Positions 26,878-36,247 of a DNA stretch of 64,000 bases are shown here, one piece after another. The DNA comes from Streptomyces luomodiensis (lineage in GTDB: Bacteria; Actinomycetota; Actinomycetes; Streptomycetales; Streptomycetaceae): contig NZ_CP117522.1 in the NCBI RefSeq assembly GCF_031679605.1, positions 4,154,001 to 4,218,000 of the forward strand, read 5' to 3'. The notes beneath the pieces were generated by a model. That model was not told the origin of the DNA, made no database searches, and was given only the letters and a program-made list of their open reading frames with translations. The stretch's first letter is position 1. Each line of letters opens with the position of its first letter. Position numbers and translations under genes: made by a program.

Positions 26878-28218
26878 ATGGCCCTCAAGATCACCGTGAT
26901 CGGCACCGGCTATCTCGGCGCCACCCACGCAGCGGCCATGGCGGAACTGGGCTTCGAGGTGCTGGGCCTCGACATCGTGCCCGAGAAGGTCGAGATGCTC
27001 ACGGCGGGCCGGGTGCCGCTGTACGAGCCGGGCCTGGAGGAACTGCTGCGGCGCCACACCGCGGGGATCGAGGGCGCCACCGGACGGCTGCGTTTCACCA
27101 GCTCCTACGAAGAGGCGGGTGAGTTCGGCGACGTCCACTTCATCTGCGTGAACACTCCGCAGAAGCACGGCGAGTACGCCTGTGACATGAGTTACGTGGA
27201 CTCGGCCGTGGAGTCGCTCGCCCCGCATCTGCACCGCCCCACGCTGGTCGTGGGCAAGTCCACGGTGCCGGTCGGCAGCGCGGACCGGCTCGCGGCCCGG
27301 CTGGCCGAGCTGGCCCCGGTGGGCGCGGACGCCGAGCTCGCCTGGAACCCGGAGTTCCTGCGCGAGGGGTTCGCCGTCCAGGACACCCTGCGGCCGGACC
27401 GGATCGTGGTCGGCGTCGCCGGCGACCGGGCCGAGAAGCTGCTCCGCGAGGTGTACCAGAAGCCCATCGCCGAGGGCTCGCCCTTCGTGGTGACCGACTT
27501 CCCCACCGCCGAGCTGGTGAAGGCCGCGGCCAACTCCTTCCTGGCCACGAAGATCTCGTTCATCAACGCCATGGCCGAGGTCTGCGAGGCGGCCGGCGGC
27601 GATGTGGTCAAGCTCGCCGAGGCCATCGGCCACGACGAGCGCATCGGCAGGAAGTTCCTGCGGGCCGGTATCGGCTTCGGCGGCGGCTGCCTGCCCAAGG
27701 ACATCCGGGCCTTCATGGCGCGCGCCGGTGAACTCGGCGCCGACCAGGCGCTGACCTTCCTCCGCGAGGTCGACTCGATCAACATGCGGCGCCGTGGCCA
27801 TATGGTCGAGCTGGCCCGCGAGGCCGTCGGCGGCAGCTTCCTGGGCAAGCGGGTGGCGGTGCTGGGCGCGACCTTCAAGCCGGACTCCGACGACGTACGG
27901 GACTCGCCCGCGCTCAATGTGGCCGGTCAGATGCAGCTCCAGGGCGCCCAGGTCACCGTCTTCGACCCCAAGGGCATGGCGAACGCGCGGGCCCTCTTCC
28001 CGACCCTCGCCTACGCGGCCGACGCGACCGAGGCGGCGCGGGGCGCCCATGCGGTGCTGCACCTCACCGAGTGGCGCGAGTTCCGCGAGCTGGAGCCGGC
28101 GAGCCTGGGCGACGTGGTCGCCGAGCGCCGCATCCTCGACGGGCGCAACGCCCTGGACCCCGACCGCTGGCGCGAGGCCGGCTGGACCTACCGCGCCCTG
28201 GGCCGCCCCCTGGCCTGA
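26878..28218 (+). CDS. ugd: UDP-glucose 6-dehydrogenase
   Basis: This 446-residue nucleotide-sugar dehydrogenase oxidises UDP-glucose to UDP-glucuronate with two NAD. The NAD-binding loop GTGYLGATHA is at 8-17. KSTVPVGSA and WNPEFLREG follow, and the catalytic Cys lies in GFGGGCLPKDI near 270. The C-terminal GATFKPDSDDVRDSPAL binds the sugar nucleotide. It feeds uronic acid into wall or capsule polymers, consistent with the surrounding glycosyltransferase and LCP genes. The ATG at 26878 matches the family N-terminus MALKITVIG; farther upstream the frame does not look conserved. Confidence 0.94.
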   Translation: MALKITVIGTGYLGATHAAAMAELGFEVLGLDIVPEKVEMLTAGRVPLYEPGLEELLRRHTAGIEGATGRLRFTSSYEEAGEFGDVHFICVNTPQKHGEYACDMSYVDSAVESLAPHLHRPTLVVGKSTVPVGSADRLAARLAELAPVGADAELAWNPEFLREGFAVQDTLRPDRIVVGVAGDRAEKLLREVYQKPIAEGSPFVVTDFPTAELVKAAANSFLATKISFINAMAEVCEAAGGDVVKLAEAIGHDERIGRKFLRAGIGFGGGCLPKDIRAFMARAGELGADQALTFLREVDSINMRRRGHMVELAREAVGGSFLGKRVAVLGATFKPDSDDVRDSPALNVAGQMQLQGAQVTVFDPKGMANARALFPTLAYAADATEAARGAHAVLHLTEWREFRELEPASLGDVVAERRILDGRNALDPDRWREAGWTYRALGRPLA

Positions 28219-28291
28219 CCGCCAGCGGGTGCCTCGTGGTTTGAGCGGGTACCTCGTGGTCAACCCGGAACCGGACCACGAGGAGGAACCA

Positions 28292-28660
28292 ATGGCTGTC
28301 GCCACACTGGACGTCGTCGTCATCGACTGCCCCGATCCCACCGCGCTCGCCCGCTTCTACCAGCAGGTGCTGGGCGGGGAGATCGAGAACGCGGGCCGCC
28401 GCTGGGTCGATCTCTTCCTGCCCGCCGGGCCCCGGCTGGCCTTCCAGGAGGCCCCGGACTTCCGCCCGCCGAGCTGGCCGTCGGAGGACGACTCGCAGCA
28501 GCTCCACCTCGATCTGCGGGTGACGGACATCGAGAGCGCCCAGGAACGGGTGCTGGAGCTGGGGGCGCGGGCGCTGGACCTCGACGACGACGGCGGGAAG
28601 CGGAACTTCAGGGTGTACGCCGACCCGGCCGGGCACCCCTTCTGCCTCATCCGCCCCTGA
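28292..28660 (+). CDS. VOC (glyoxalase/bleomycin-resistance fold) protein
   Basis: This 122-residue protein is a single vicinal-oxygen-chelate domain: LDVVVIDCPDPTALARFYQQVLGG at the start, LHLDLRVTDIESAQERVLELGA in the middle and the C-terminal YADPAGHPFCLI. A GAGGAGGAA ribosome site precedes the ATG. Family members act as small-molecule binding or metal enzymes and antibiotic-binding proteins. The ligand here is unknown. It lies 73 bp after ugd. Confidence 0.88.
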   Translation: MAVATLDVVVIDCPDPTALARFYQQVLGGEIENAGRRWVDLFLPAGPRLAFQEAPDFRPPSWPSEDDSQQLHLDLRVTDIESAQERVLELGARALDLDDDGGKRNFRVYADPAGHPFCLIRP

Positions 28661-28713
28661 GCGGAGCGCGCCCGGCCGGGGAACGCGCCCGGCCCAGGCG
28701 CGCGCCTGGCCGG

Positions 28714-29916
28714 TCAGTGGCCGGGGCGGGTTCCGTCCAGCTCCTCGATCGTGGCGATGGACGGGCCGCGGGAGGTGCGCAGCCCCTGGGCCACCTCCTC
28801 GGCCGAGCGCACCGCGCGGACCGCGTTCTGCCAGGTCAGCTTGGCCAGGTCGGCCGGGGACCAGCGGCGGTCCAGGAGTTCGGCGACGAGGTTCGGATAG
28901 CCCGCGACATCGGCGAGCCCCTCGGGGGTGAAGGCGGTGCCGTCGAAGTCGCCGCCGATGCCGATGTGGTCGATGCCCGCCACCTCGCGCATGTGGTCGA
29001 GGTGGTCGGCGACGGTCGACACGGTGGCCAGGGGGCGCGGGTTGGCCTCCTCGAAGGCGCGCTGGACCTTCATCGCCGCGGGGGTCATCTCCAGCGGATG
29101 CAGTCCGTGGGCGCGCATGTTCTCGTCCGCCGCCCGGGTCCAGTCGACCGCCGCGGGCAGGACGAACTTCGGCACGAATGTGGCCATCGCCACACCGCCG
29201 TTGGCGGGCAGCAGCGCCAGCACATCGTCCGGGATGTTGCGCGGGTGGTCGCAGACGGCGCGCGCGGAGGAGTGCGAGAAGACCACGGGCGCCTCGGTCA
29301 CCCGGAGCGCGTCCCGCATGGTGTCGGCCGAGACATGGGAGAGGTCGACCAGCATGCCGAGCCGGTTCATCTCGCGCACCACCTCCTCGCCGAAACGGGT
29401 GAGGCCGTGCGCCTTCGGTTCGTCGGTGGCCGAGTCCGCCCAGGGGACGTTGTCGTTGTGGGTGAGCGTCATGTAGCGCACGCCGAGCTCGTACAGGACG
29501 CGCAGGGTGGCCAGGGAGCAGTTGATGCTGTGGCCGCCCTCGGCGCCCATGAGGGAGGCGATCCGGCCCTCGGCCCGCGCCGCCTCCATGTCGTCGGCGG
29601 TGCGGGCGGGGCGCAGCTCGGCCGCGTACCGCTCGGTGAACCGCCGGACGACATCGATCTGTTCGAGGGTGGCGCTGACCGCCGTGTCGCCCTGGAAGTC
29701 GGAGCGCACGTACACCGACCAGAACTGGGCGCCCACACCGCCCGCCCGCAGCCGGGGGATGTCGGTGTGGGTGTACGCGCTCAGGTCGCCGGCGATGTCG
29801 CGCCGGGCGAGGTCGTAGCGGACCTGCTCGCGCAGGGCCCAGGGCAGATCGTTGTGACCGTCCACGATGGGGTGGGCGGCCAGCAGGTCACGGGCGTGCG
29901 CGAGGTGATCGGTCAT
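28714..29916 (-). CDS. Membrane-type dipeptidase, peptidase M19
   Basis: This 400-residue renal-dipeptidase family zinc enzyme cleaves dipeptides with broad specificity. The motifs are [12 protein letters not shown] (first His-x-Asp pair), [10 protein letters not shown] (bridging Glu), [12 protein letters not shown] and [12 protein letters not shown] (second metal site) and [10 protein letters not shown]. No signal peptide is present, so it is likely cytoplasmic. The length is standard. It lies upstream of, and on the same strand as, purE but 80 bp apart. Confidence 0.92.
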   Translation of the reverse strand: MTDHLAHARDLLAAHPIVDGHNDLPWALREQVRYDLARRDIAGDLSAYTHTDIPRLRAGGVGAQFWSVYVRSDFQGDTAVSATLEQIDVVRRFTERYAAELRPARTADDMEAARAEGRIASLMGAEGGHSINCSLATLRVLYELGVRYMTLTHNDNVPWADSATDEPKAHGLTRFGEEVVREMNRLGMLVDLSHVSADTMRDALRVTEAPVVFSHSSARAVCDHPRNIPDDVLALLPANGGVAMATFVPKFVLPAAVDWTRAADENMRAHGLHPLEMTPAAMKVQRAFEEANPRPLATVSTVADHLDHMREVAGIDHIGIGGDFDGTAFTPEGLADVAGYPNLVAELLDRRWSPADLAKLTWQNAVRAVRSAEEVAQGLRTSRGPSIATIEELDGTRPGH

Positions 29917-29996
29917 CCTGCCATCTTGCAGTGCGACATGACCGAAGTCACGCGACGGACCTCACCGGCCTCAGGTGTACGGAGGCCGGACGCCCC

Positions 29997-30521
29997 TCAC
30001 TTGCCGAAGCCGAAGGAGCCCGCCCCGTCCACCTTGGCGCGCAGCCGCTTGCCCTTCTCGGTGGCCTGCGCGTTGAGCTCGTCCTGGAACGCGCGCATCC
30101 GCGCCCGGAGACCGGCGTCGTGCGCGGCGAGGACGCGGGCGGCGAGCAGCCCCGCGTTCCGGGCGCCGCCGACCGAGACGGTGGCCACCGGAACCCCCGC
30201 GGGCATCTGGACGATCGACAGCAGCGAGTCCATGCCGTCGAGGTACTTCAGCGGTACGGGCACCCCGATGACCGGCAGCGGGGTGACGGAGGCGAGCATG
30301 CCCGGGAGATGGGCGGCGCCGCCCGCGCCCGCGATGATCGCCTTGAGGCCGCGGTCCGCCGCGTTCTCCCCGTAGGCGACCATCTCGCGCGGCATGCGGT
30401 GGGCCGAGACGACATCCACCTCGTAGGGGACCTCGAACTCGTCGAGGGCCTTGGCCGCTTCTTCCATGACGGGCCAGTCGGAGTCGGAGCCCATGACGAT
30501 GCCGATCACAGGAGCGCTCAT
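29997..30521 (-). CDS. purE: N5-carboxyaminoimidazole ribonucleotide mutase
   Basis: This 174-residue class I PurE converts N5-CAIR to CAIR in purine synthesis. [13 protein letters not shown] binds the substrate phosphate, and [10 protein letters not shown] contains the catalytic His. [12 protein letters not shown] is also present. Its ATG overlaps the purK stop (ATGA at 30518-30521), so it is translated with PurK, which makes its substrate. The start at [11 protein letters not shown] is fixed by the overlap and family alignment. Confidence 0.96.
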   Translation of the reverse strand: MSAPVIGIVMGSDSDWPVMEEAAKALDEFEVPYEVDVVSAHRMPREMVAYGENAADRGLKAIIAGAGGAAHLPGMLASVTPLPVIGVPVPLKYLDGMDSLLSIVQMPAGVPVATVSVGGARNAGLLAARVLAAHDAGLRARMRAFQDELNAQATEKGKRLRAKVDGAGSFGFGK

Positions 30522-31657
30522 TCGGTGATGGTCCCTCGGAGGTAGTCGGCGGCGTGGCGGCCGCGCTCGCGCACATCGGCCAGGTCGTCGCCGTAGGTGT
30601 TGACGTGGCCGACCTTGCGTCCCGGCTTCACGTCCTTGCCATACATATGGATCTTGAGCGCCGGGTCGCGCGCCATGCAGTGCAGATACGGCGCGTACAT
30701 GTCGGGGAAGTCGCCGCCGAGCACATTGGTCATCACGGTCCACGTCGCACGCGGCCGCGGATCGCCGAGCGGCAGGTCCAGCACGGCCCGCACATGGTTG
30801 GCGAACTGGGAGGTGACGGCGCCGTCCTGGGTCCAGTGACCGGAGTTGTGCGGGCGCATGGCCAGTTCATTGACCAGCAGCCGGCCGTCACGGGTCTCGA
30901 ACAGCTCGACCGCGAGATGGCCGACCACCCCCAGCTCCGCCGCGATCTTCAGCGCCATCTCCTGCGCCTGGCCGGACAGCTCCTCGGACAGGCCGGGAGC
31001 CGGGGCGATCACGGTGTCACAGACCCCGTTCACCTGGATCGACTCCACGACGGGGTAGGCCACGGCCTGGCCGTGCGGGGACCGTACGACATTGGCGGCG
31101 AGCTCACGGGCGAAGTCGACCATCTCCTCGGCGAGGACGGGCACCCCGGCGCGGAACGGCTCGGCCGCCTCCGCCACCTCGCGGACGACCCATACGCCCT
31201 TGCCGTCGTAGCCGCCGCGCACCGTCTTCAGGACGACCGGGAAACCGTCACCCTCATCGGCGAACCGGGCGACGTCCTCGGGGTCGGCCACGATGCGGTG
31301 GCGGGGGCACGGCACACCGGCCTCGCGCAGCCGCTCCCGCATCACCCCCTTGTCCTGGGCGTGCCGCAGCGCCTCGACTCCGGGGCGGATGACCACGCCG
31401 TCCGCTTCCAGGGCCTGCAGATGCTCGGCCGGGACGTGCTCGTGGTCGAAGGTGACCACATCACAGCCTTGTGCGAACGCACGAAGGGTGTCCAGGTCGC
31501 GGTAGTCGCCGATGACGACATCGCTGACCACCTGGGCCGCCGAGTCCTGCGGGGTGTCACTGAGCAGCTTGAACCTGATGCCGAGGGGGATGCCCGCCTC
31601 GTGGGTCATACGGGCGAGCTGGCCGCCGCCGACCATGCCGACTACCGGGAATGTCAC
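30518..31657 (-). CDS. purK: N5-carboxyaminoimidazole ribonucleotide synthase
   Basis: This ATP-grasp enzyme of 379 residues carboxylates AIR using bicarbonate and [18 protein letters not shown] is the N-terminal signature, FDHEHVP and [13 protein letters not shown] the ATP-binding loops, and [17 protein letters not shown] the metal site. The GTG at 31657 gives the normal family start, but its purine-rich site GGGAGG touches the start codon, so translation may begin without a conventional spacer; an upstream frame would add 34 non-conserved residues. Pairing with purE is the conserved arrangement. Confidence 0.93.
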   Translation of the reverse strand: MTFPVVGMVGGGQLARMTHEAGIPLGIRFKLLSDTPQDSAAQVVSDVVIGDYRDLDTLRAFAQGCDVVTFDHEHVPAEHLQALEADGVVIRPGVEALRHAQDKGVMRERLREAGVPCPRHRIVADPEDVARFADEGDGFPVVLKTVRGGYDGKGVWVVREVAEAAEPFRAGVPVLAEEMVDFARELAANVVRSPHGQAVAYPVVESIQVNGVCDTVIAPAPGLSEELSGQAQEMALKIAAELGVVGHLAVELFETRDGRLLVNELAMRPHNSGHWTQDGAVTSQFANHVRAVLDLPLGDPRPRATWTVMTNVLGGDFPDMYAPYLHCMARDPALKIHMYGKDVKPGRKVGHVNTYGDDLADVRERGRHAADYLRGTITE

Positions 31658-31818
31658 CCTCCCAGGGTAACTTCCCCGTTCGACCGCCCTGACCTGCGTT
31701 GGAGGAACCTCCAGATATCCGTACCGGTCTCCTGACGCGGCCTGAAGGGCACGGGCCACGGCCGCTGGTTAGCATGGGGGGATTGACGACGCCGACGGGA
31801 CGGGGCTGAACGATCACC

Positions 31819-32346
31819 ATGAGTGAGCGGAGCACACTCGGCGGGCTGCGTGCCCGGATGGGGCAACTGGCCCGCGAGATCGCGAAGTTCGGGGTGGTCG
31901 GCGGGGCCGGTGTCTTCGTCAATCTCGCGGTGTTCAACCTGGTGCGCAGCGTCACCGAACTGCCCGTGGTGCGGGCCAGCATCGTGGCGACGGTGGTCGC
32001 CACCGGCTTCAACTACGTGGGGTACCGGTACTTCACCTACCGGGACCGCGACAAGCAGGGCCGCACCAAGGAGCTCAGCCTCTTCCTGCTGTTCAGCGCC
32101 ATCGGCCTGATCATCGAGAACGGTGTGCTCTACACCGCCACCTACGGCTTCGGGTGGGACGGCCCACTCCAGAGCAATGTGTTCAAGTTCGTCGGCATCG
32201 GCCTGGGCACCCTCTTCCGGTTCTGGTCCTACCGCACCTGGGTGTTCCGGACGCTGCCCGCACGGGATGCCGTCGAGCGGGCGGAGGCGTTCCTGTCCGA
32301 GGCGCCGCCCGCCCAGGCCGGCCGGAAGCAGCCGGTCCGCAAGTAG
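31819..32346 (+). CDS. GtrA family membrane protein
   Basis: This 175-residue protein has four hydrophobic helices: one at KFGVVGGAGVFVNLAVF, one after VRASIVATVVATGFNYVG, one at LFLLFSAIGLII and one near FKFVGIGLGTLFRFWSYR. GtrA proteins help move lipid-linked sugars (undecaprenyl-phosphate glucose) across the membrane or otherwise serve glycan assembly. The conserved FNYVGYRYFTYRD is present. It is divergent from purK, as in mycobacteria. Confidence 0.9.
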   Translation: MSERSTLGGLRARMGQLAREIAKFGVVGGAGVFVNLAVFNLVRSVTELPVVRASIVATVVATGFNYVGYRYFTYRDRDKQGRTKELSLFLLFSAIGLIIENGVLYTATYGFGWDGPLQSNVFKFVGIGLGTLFRFWSYRTWVFRTLPARDAVERAEAFLSEAPPAQAGRKQPVRK

Positions 32347-32388
32347 CCGGTGCGCAATCAGGGCCCGTCAGGGTCAGGAGTCCGGGGT

Positions 32389-33639
32389 TCAGGGCTCCGG
32401 GTGTTCCTCGGCCTCCCGGCTGAGGAAGAGCGCGAACACCGGCGGATACTGCTGGAGCAGCTCCAGCCGGCCGCCGTCCGCCTCCGCCAGGTCCCGGGCC
32501 ACCGCGAGCCCCAGCCCGGTGGAGTTCCGTCCGCTGACCGTCCGCTCGAAGACCCGCGCCCCCAGGTCCGGCGCCACGCCGGGCCCCTCGTCGGAGACCT
32601 CCACCACGGCCTGGTTGCCGGTGACCCGGGTACGCAGCGCGACCGTACCGTCACCGTGCATCAGCGAGTTCTCGATCAGCGTCGCCAGCACCTGGGCGAC
32701 CGCGCCCGGGGTGCCCACCGCGCGCAGCCCCTTCTTGCCCGAGCGCACGATGGCGCGGCCCTCGCTGCGCGAGGCCGGGCGCCACTCCTCGATCTGCTGC
32801 TTGACCACCTCGTCTAGATCGAAGGCGACCGCGGAGCCGCTGCGCGGATCGCGGGAGTTGGTCAGCAGCCGCTGGACGACGTCGGTGAGCCGCTCCACCT
32901 GGCCCAGCGCGATCGTCGCCTCCTCCTTGACCGTCTCCGGATCGTCGGTGAGCGTGATCTCCTCCAGCCGCATCGACAGCGCGGTCAGCGGCGTACGGAG
33001 CTGGTGCGAGGCGTCGGCGGCCAGCCGCCGCTCGGCGGTGAGCATCCGGGCGATGCGCTCGGCGCTCGAGTCCAGCACATCGGCGACCCGGTCCAGCTCC
33101 GGCACCCCGTAGCGCCGGTGGCGCGGCCGGGGGTCCCCGGAGCCCAGCCGCTCGGCGGTCTCCGCGAGGTCGGTGAGCGGGGCGGAGAGCCGGTGCGCCT
33201 GGCGTACGGCCAGGGCGACCGCGGCGAGCACAGCGAGCAGCGCGACCGCGAGGATGATCAGCATGGTGCGGCCGACCTCGCGGCTCACCGTGGAGCGGGA
33301 CGCCTCGACCCGTACCACCTCGCCCTGCTCGCCCGTCTCCTGGGCGGAGATGACCTCGCCCGTGGGGCGCTTGCCGATCTCCACAGCGCGGTGGTCGGGC
33401 ATCCTGATCACGGCGTAGCGGCCGGACTCGATCTGCTCGCGCAGCACCCGGGCGGTGACCCCCTCGCCGCCCAGCAACCTGCTGTCGACGATGCTGACCA
33501 GGCGTACGGCGTCGGAGCTCACGCTCTCCTTGGCACTGTTCTCGATGGTCCGCGTCTCGACGATGACCAGCGACAGGCCGAAGACGGCGATGACGACGAG
33601 CACCACGGCCAGCGTGGAGTTGATCAAGCGACGGCGCAT
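32389..33639 (-). CDS. Two-component sensor histidine kinase
   Basis: The product has 416 residues. A membrane helix at about 8-27, an extracytoplasmic region and a second helix at 126-146 lead into a HAMP linker. The dimerisation domain has the phosphorylatable His in ADASHQLRTPLTAL. The ATPase domain has IENSLMHG (N box) and SDEGPGV (G1 box). It lies 22 bp downstream of its response regulator on the same strand, so the pair forms one operon. The signal is unknown. Confidence 0.93.
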   Translation of the reverse strand: MRRRLINSTLAVVLVVIAVFGLSLVIVETRTIENSAKESVSSDAVRLVSIVDSRLLGGEGVTARVLREQIESGRYAVIRMPDHRAVEIGKRPTGEVISAQETGEQGEVVRVEASRSTVSREVGRTMLIILAVALLAVLAAVALAVRQAHRLSAPLTDLAETAERLGSGDPRPRHRRYGVPELDRVADVLDSSAERIARMLTAERRLAADASHQLRTPLTALSMRLEEITLTDDPETVKEEATIALGQVERLTDVVQRLLTNSRDPRSGSAVAFDLDEVVKQQIEEWRPASRSEGRAIVRSGKKGLRAVGTPGAVAQVLATLIENSLMHGDGTVALRTRVTGNQAVVEVSDEGPGVAPDLGARVFERTVSGRNSTGLGLAVARDLAEADGGRLELLQQYPPVFALFLSREAEEHPEP

Positions 33640-33661
33640 GGCCCCACCGTGTCAGTCCTCG

Positions 33662-34342
33662 TCAGCTTTTCTCGAACCGGAAGCCGACACCGCGGACGGT
33701 GGCGATGTACCGGGGGTTGGCCGCATCGTCACCGAGCTTCTTGCGCAGCCAGGAGATGTGCATGTCGAGGGTTTTGGTGGAGGACCACCAGGTGGTGTCC
33801 CACACCTCGCGCATCAGCTGATCGCGGGTGACGACCCGCCCGGCGTCCCGCACCAGGACGCGCAGCAGATCGAACTCCTTGGCGGTCAGCTGGAGCTCCT
33901 CGTCACCCATCCAGGCGCGGTGCGACTCGACGTCGATCCGCACCCCGTGGGTGGCCGGCTGCTGTTGCTGCGTCTCGACGGCTCCGCGCCGCAGCAGCGC
34001 CCGCACCCGGGCGAGCAGCTCGGCGAGCCGGAACGGCTTGGTGACGTAGTCGTCCGCGCCGGCGTCCAGGCCGACCACCGTGTCCACCTCGTCCGCGCGG
34101 GCCGTGAGCACCAGCACCGGAAAGCCGTGGCCCTCGGTACGGAGCCGACGACAGACCTCGAGCCCGTCCATCCCCGGCAGGCCGAGGTCGAGGACGAGCA
34201 GGTCGACGCCTCCTTGCAGACCGGCGTCGAGCGCGGTGGGTCCGTCCTCCCGCACCTCGACCTCGTACCCCTCGCGGCGCAGGGCGCGGGCGAGCGGCTC
34301 CGAGATGGATGCGTCATCCTCGGCGAGCAGTACTCGGGTCAT
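33662..34342 (-). CDS. OmpR-family response regulator
   Basis: This 226-residue protein has a receiver domain (LLAEDDASISEPL, phospho-acceptor Asp in LVLDLGLPGMDG, Lys in DYVTKPF) and a C-terminal winged-helix DNA-binding domain (ELQLTAKEFDLLRVL to RYIATVRGVGFRFE). MTRVLLAEDD is the family start; no good ribosome site precedes it, so it may be leaderless. It works with the adjacent kinase. The divergent peptide transporter is a possible target by position only. Confidence 0.94.
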   Translation of the reverse strand: MTRVLLAEDDASISEPLARALRREGYEVEVREDGPTALDAGLQGGVDLLVLDLGLPGMDGLEVCRRLRTEGHGFPVLVLTARADEVDTVVGLDAGADDYVTKPFRLAELLARVRALLRRGAVETQQQQPATHGVRIDVESHRAWMGDEELQLTAKEFDLLRVLVRDAGRVVTRDQLMREVWDTTWWSSTKTLDMHISWLRKKLGDDAANPRYIATVRGVGFRFEKS

Positions 34343-34660
34343 GGGGTGATGGTAGTCCGCCGAGGTCGGAGCACGGGGCGCGTGCCAGGTGACGGGCGCA
34401 GCACGGAAGGTGGCACACGCCACGCGTGAGGTATCTCTCACCGTACCCGGGAGTAGCAAGTACGTATCGTATGGTGAAACAACGTCTGTAGCACTCCTCC
34501 GGGGCCTTTGGCCGTGACGACGCGCCGAAGGTCTCTGTCGTGTCCGGAGGGACGAGGTCGGCACGACCGGCCCGCCCGCGCCGGCGCTCAGTCGCTCAGC
34601 CATCCCCCCACGGGCGCTGGCCCCGCTGGCAGCGCTCCCTGAGCACGCAAGGAAACCACC
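34343..34660. other. Divergent intergenic region, response regulator and peptide transporter
   Basis: This 318-bp region has no convincing gene. The stretch 34455-34490 is locally AT-richer (around GTACGTATCGTATGG) and is the best place for promoters. No clear operator repeat seen. Confidence 0.45.
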
Positions 34661-36187
34661 ATGGCGTCCAGCCTGACGAAGGGCGCCACCGCGCAGGGGA
34701 CCCCTGCCGGCGGCAAAACCTTCTTCGGCCACCCCCGCGGCCTGGCCACTCTCTTCATGATCGAGATGTGGGAGCGGTTCAGCTTCTACGGCATGCGGGC
34801 TCTCCTCGTCGTCTATCTGATCTCCGGCGGCCCCGACGCCAAGGTCGGTGGACAGGGCGGCGGGCTCGGGATGTCCGAGGGCAACGCGGTGGCCATCTAC
34901 TCGGTCTACCTGGCCCTGGTCTATCTGCTGGCCATGCCCGGCGGCTGGTTCGGCGACCGGGTCTGGGGTCCGCGCAAGACCGTGGTCATCGCGTCCGGAG
35001 TCGTGATGGCCGGACACCTGGCGCTCTCCGTCCCCGGCGAGGCGACCTTCTTCGTGGGCCTCGGCCTGGTGGCGCTCGGCTCGGGTCTGATCAAGGCCAA
35101 CATCTCGACGATGGTGGGCCAGCTCTACGACGGGCCGCAGGACCCGCGCCGGGACGGCGGCTTCACCCTCTTCTACATCGGCATCAACATCGGTGCCTTC
35201 GCCGCCCCGTTGGTGATCGGGACCGTCGGCCAGTCCTACAACTGGCACCTGGGCTTCGCGCTCGCCGCACTGGGCATGGCCCTGGGCCTGATCCAGTTCC
35301 TGATCGGCACCCGCCACCTGAGCCCGGAGAGCAGCACCGTCCCCACCCCGCTGGCGGCCGAGGAGCGCCGCTCCTGGCTGCGCAAGGCGATGATCTGGCT
35401 GATCGTCGCCGCGGTCTTCTACACCGGGGTGGCCCTCAGCGGCAGTTGGACGCTCAACTGGGTGCTGGTCCCGATCACCGTCCTGGGCCTGATCATCCCG
35501 ACCGGGGTGCTGATCCGGATCAAGCGCGACCGGGATCTGTCGGCGGTCGAGCAGACCAAGGTGAGCGGCTACATCTGGTTCTTCGTGGCCGCCGCGGTGT
35601 TCTGGATGATCTACGACCAGGGCGGTTCGACGATGTCCGCCTTCGCGGACGCCAAGACCGCGGACACGATCTTCGGGCTGCACTTCCCGTCCTCGTGGTT
35701 CCAGTCGGTCAACCCGCTGATGATCATGGCGCTGGCCCCGATCTTCGCCTGGCTGTGGCTGTGGCTGGCGCGGCGCGACCGGGAGCCGAACACCACGGTG
35801 AAGTTCGCGATGGCCCTGGTCCTGATCGGTGCCTCGTTCTTCGTCTTCGTCGTGCCGATGGCGATGGCCGAGGACGGGACCAAGGTCAGCCCGCTGTGGC
35901 TGGTGTCGATCTACATGGTCCAGACGATGGGCGAGCTGTGCCTGTCGCCGGTCGGTCTGTCGGTGACCACCAAGATGGCGCCGGCGAAGTACGCCAGCCA
36001 GATGATGGGCGTGTGGTTCCTGGCCGTGACCGCGGGCGACTGCGTCACCGGGCTGCTGTCCATCGCCGGGGTCGACCTGAGCGGGGTCGGGGTGATCGCG
36101 CTGGAGGCGGCCCTGGCGGCGCTCGCGGGCTTCGCGGTCTTCATGTACCGGAAGAAGGTCGTGGCCTTGATGGCCGACGTCCACTGA
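34661..36187 (+). CDS. POT/PTR family proton-coupled peptide transporter
   Basis: This 508-residue transporter has about 14 hydrophobic segments. The N-terminal ExxER-type motif EMWERFSFYGMRALL couples proton and peptide movement. GDRVWGPRKTVVIASGVVMAGHLAL and FTLFYIGINIGAFAAPLV are POT family signatures. It imports di- and tripeptides in symport with protons. It is monocistronic and followed by a terminator hairpin. Confidence 0.94.
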   Translation: MASSLTKGATAQGTPAGGKTFFGHPRGLATLFMIEMWERFSFYGMRALLVVYLISGGPDAKVGGQGGGLGMSEGNAVAIYSVYLALVYLLAMPGGWFGDRVWGPRKTVVIASGVVMAGHLALSVPGEATFFVGLGLVALGSGLIKANISTMVGQLYDGPQDPRRDGGFTLFYIGINIGAFAAPLVIGTVGQSYNWHLGFALAALGMALGLIQFLIGTRHLSPESSTVPTPLAAEERRSWLRKAMIWLIVAAVFYTGVALSGSWTLNWVLVPITVLGLIIPTGVLIRIKRDRDLSAVEQTKVSGYIWFFVAAAVFWMIYDQGGSTMSAFADAKTADTIFGLHFPSSWFQSVNPLMIMALAPIFAWLWLWLARRDREPNTTVKFAMALVLIGASFFVFVVPMAMAEDGTKVSPLWLVSIYMVQTMGELCLSPVGLSVTTKMAPAKYASQMMGVWFLAVTAGDCVTGLLSIAGVDLSGVGVIALEAALAALAGFAVFMYRKKVVALMADVH

Positions 36188-36206
36188 CGTCGACCCGGAC
36201 CCGTGG

Positions 36207-36235
36207 GGCCCGGCGCGGGGAGACCGCGCCGGGCC
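36207..36235. terminator. Terminator hairpin after the peptide transporter
   Basis: GGCCCGGCGCGG (36207-36218) pairs exactly with CCGCGCCGGGCC (36224-36235) around GAGA-type loop bases, between convergent genes. No U-run, as usual in Streptomyces. Confidence 0.7.
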
Positions 36236-36247
36236 TCGCGCATGTGC

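Noticed and set aside
30500..31820. A riboswitch before purK/purE
   Set aside because: The 160-bp gap upstream shows no purine-type or other recognisable aptamer core.
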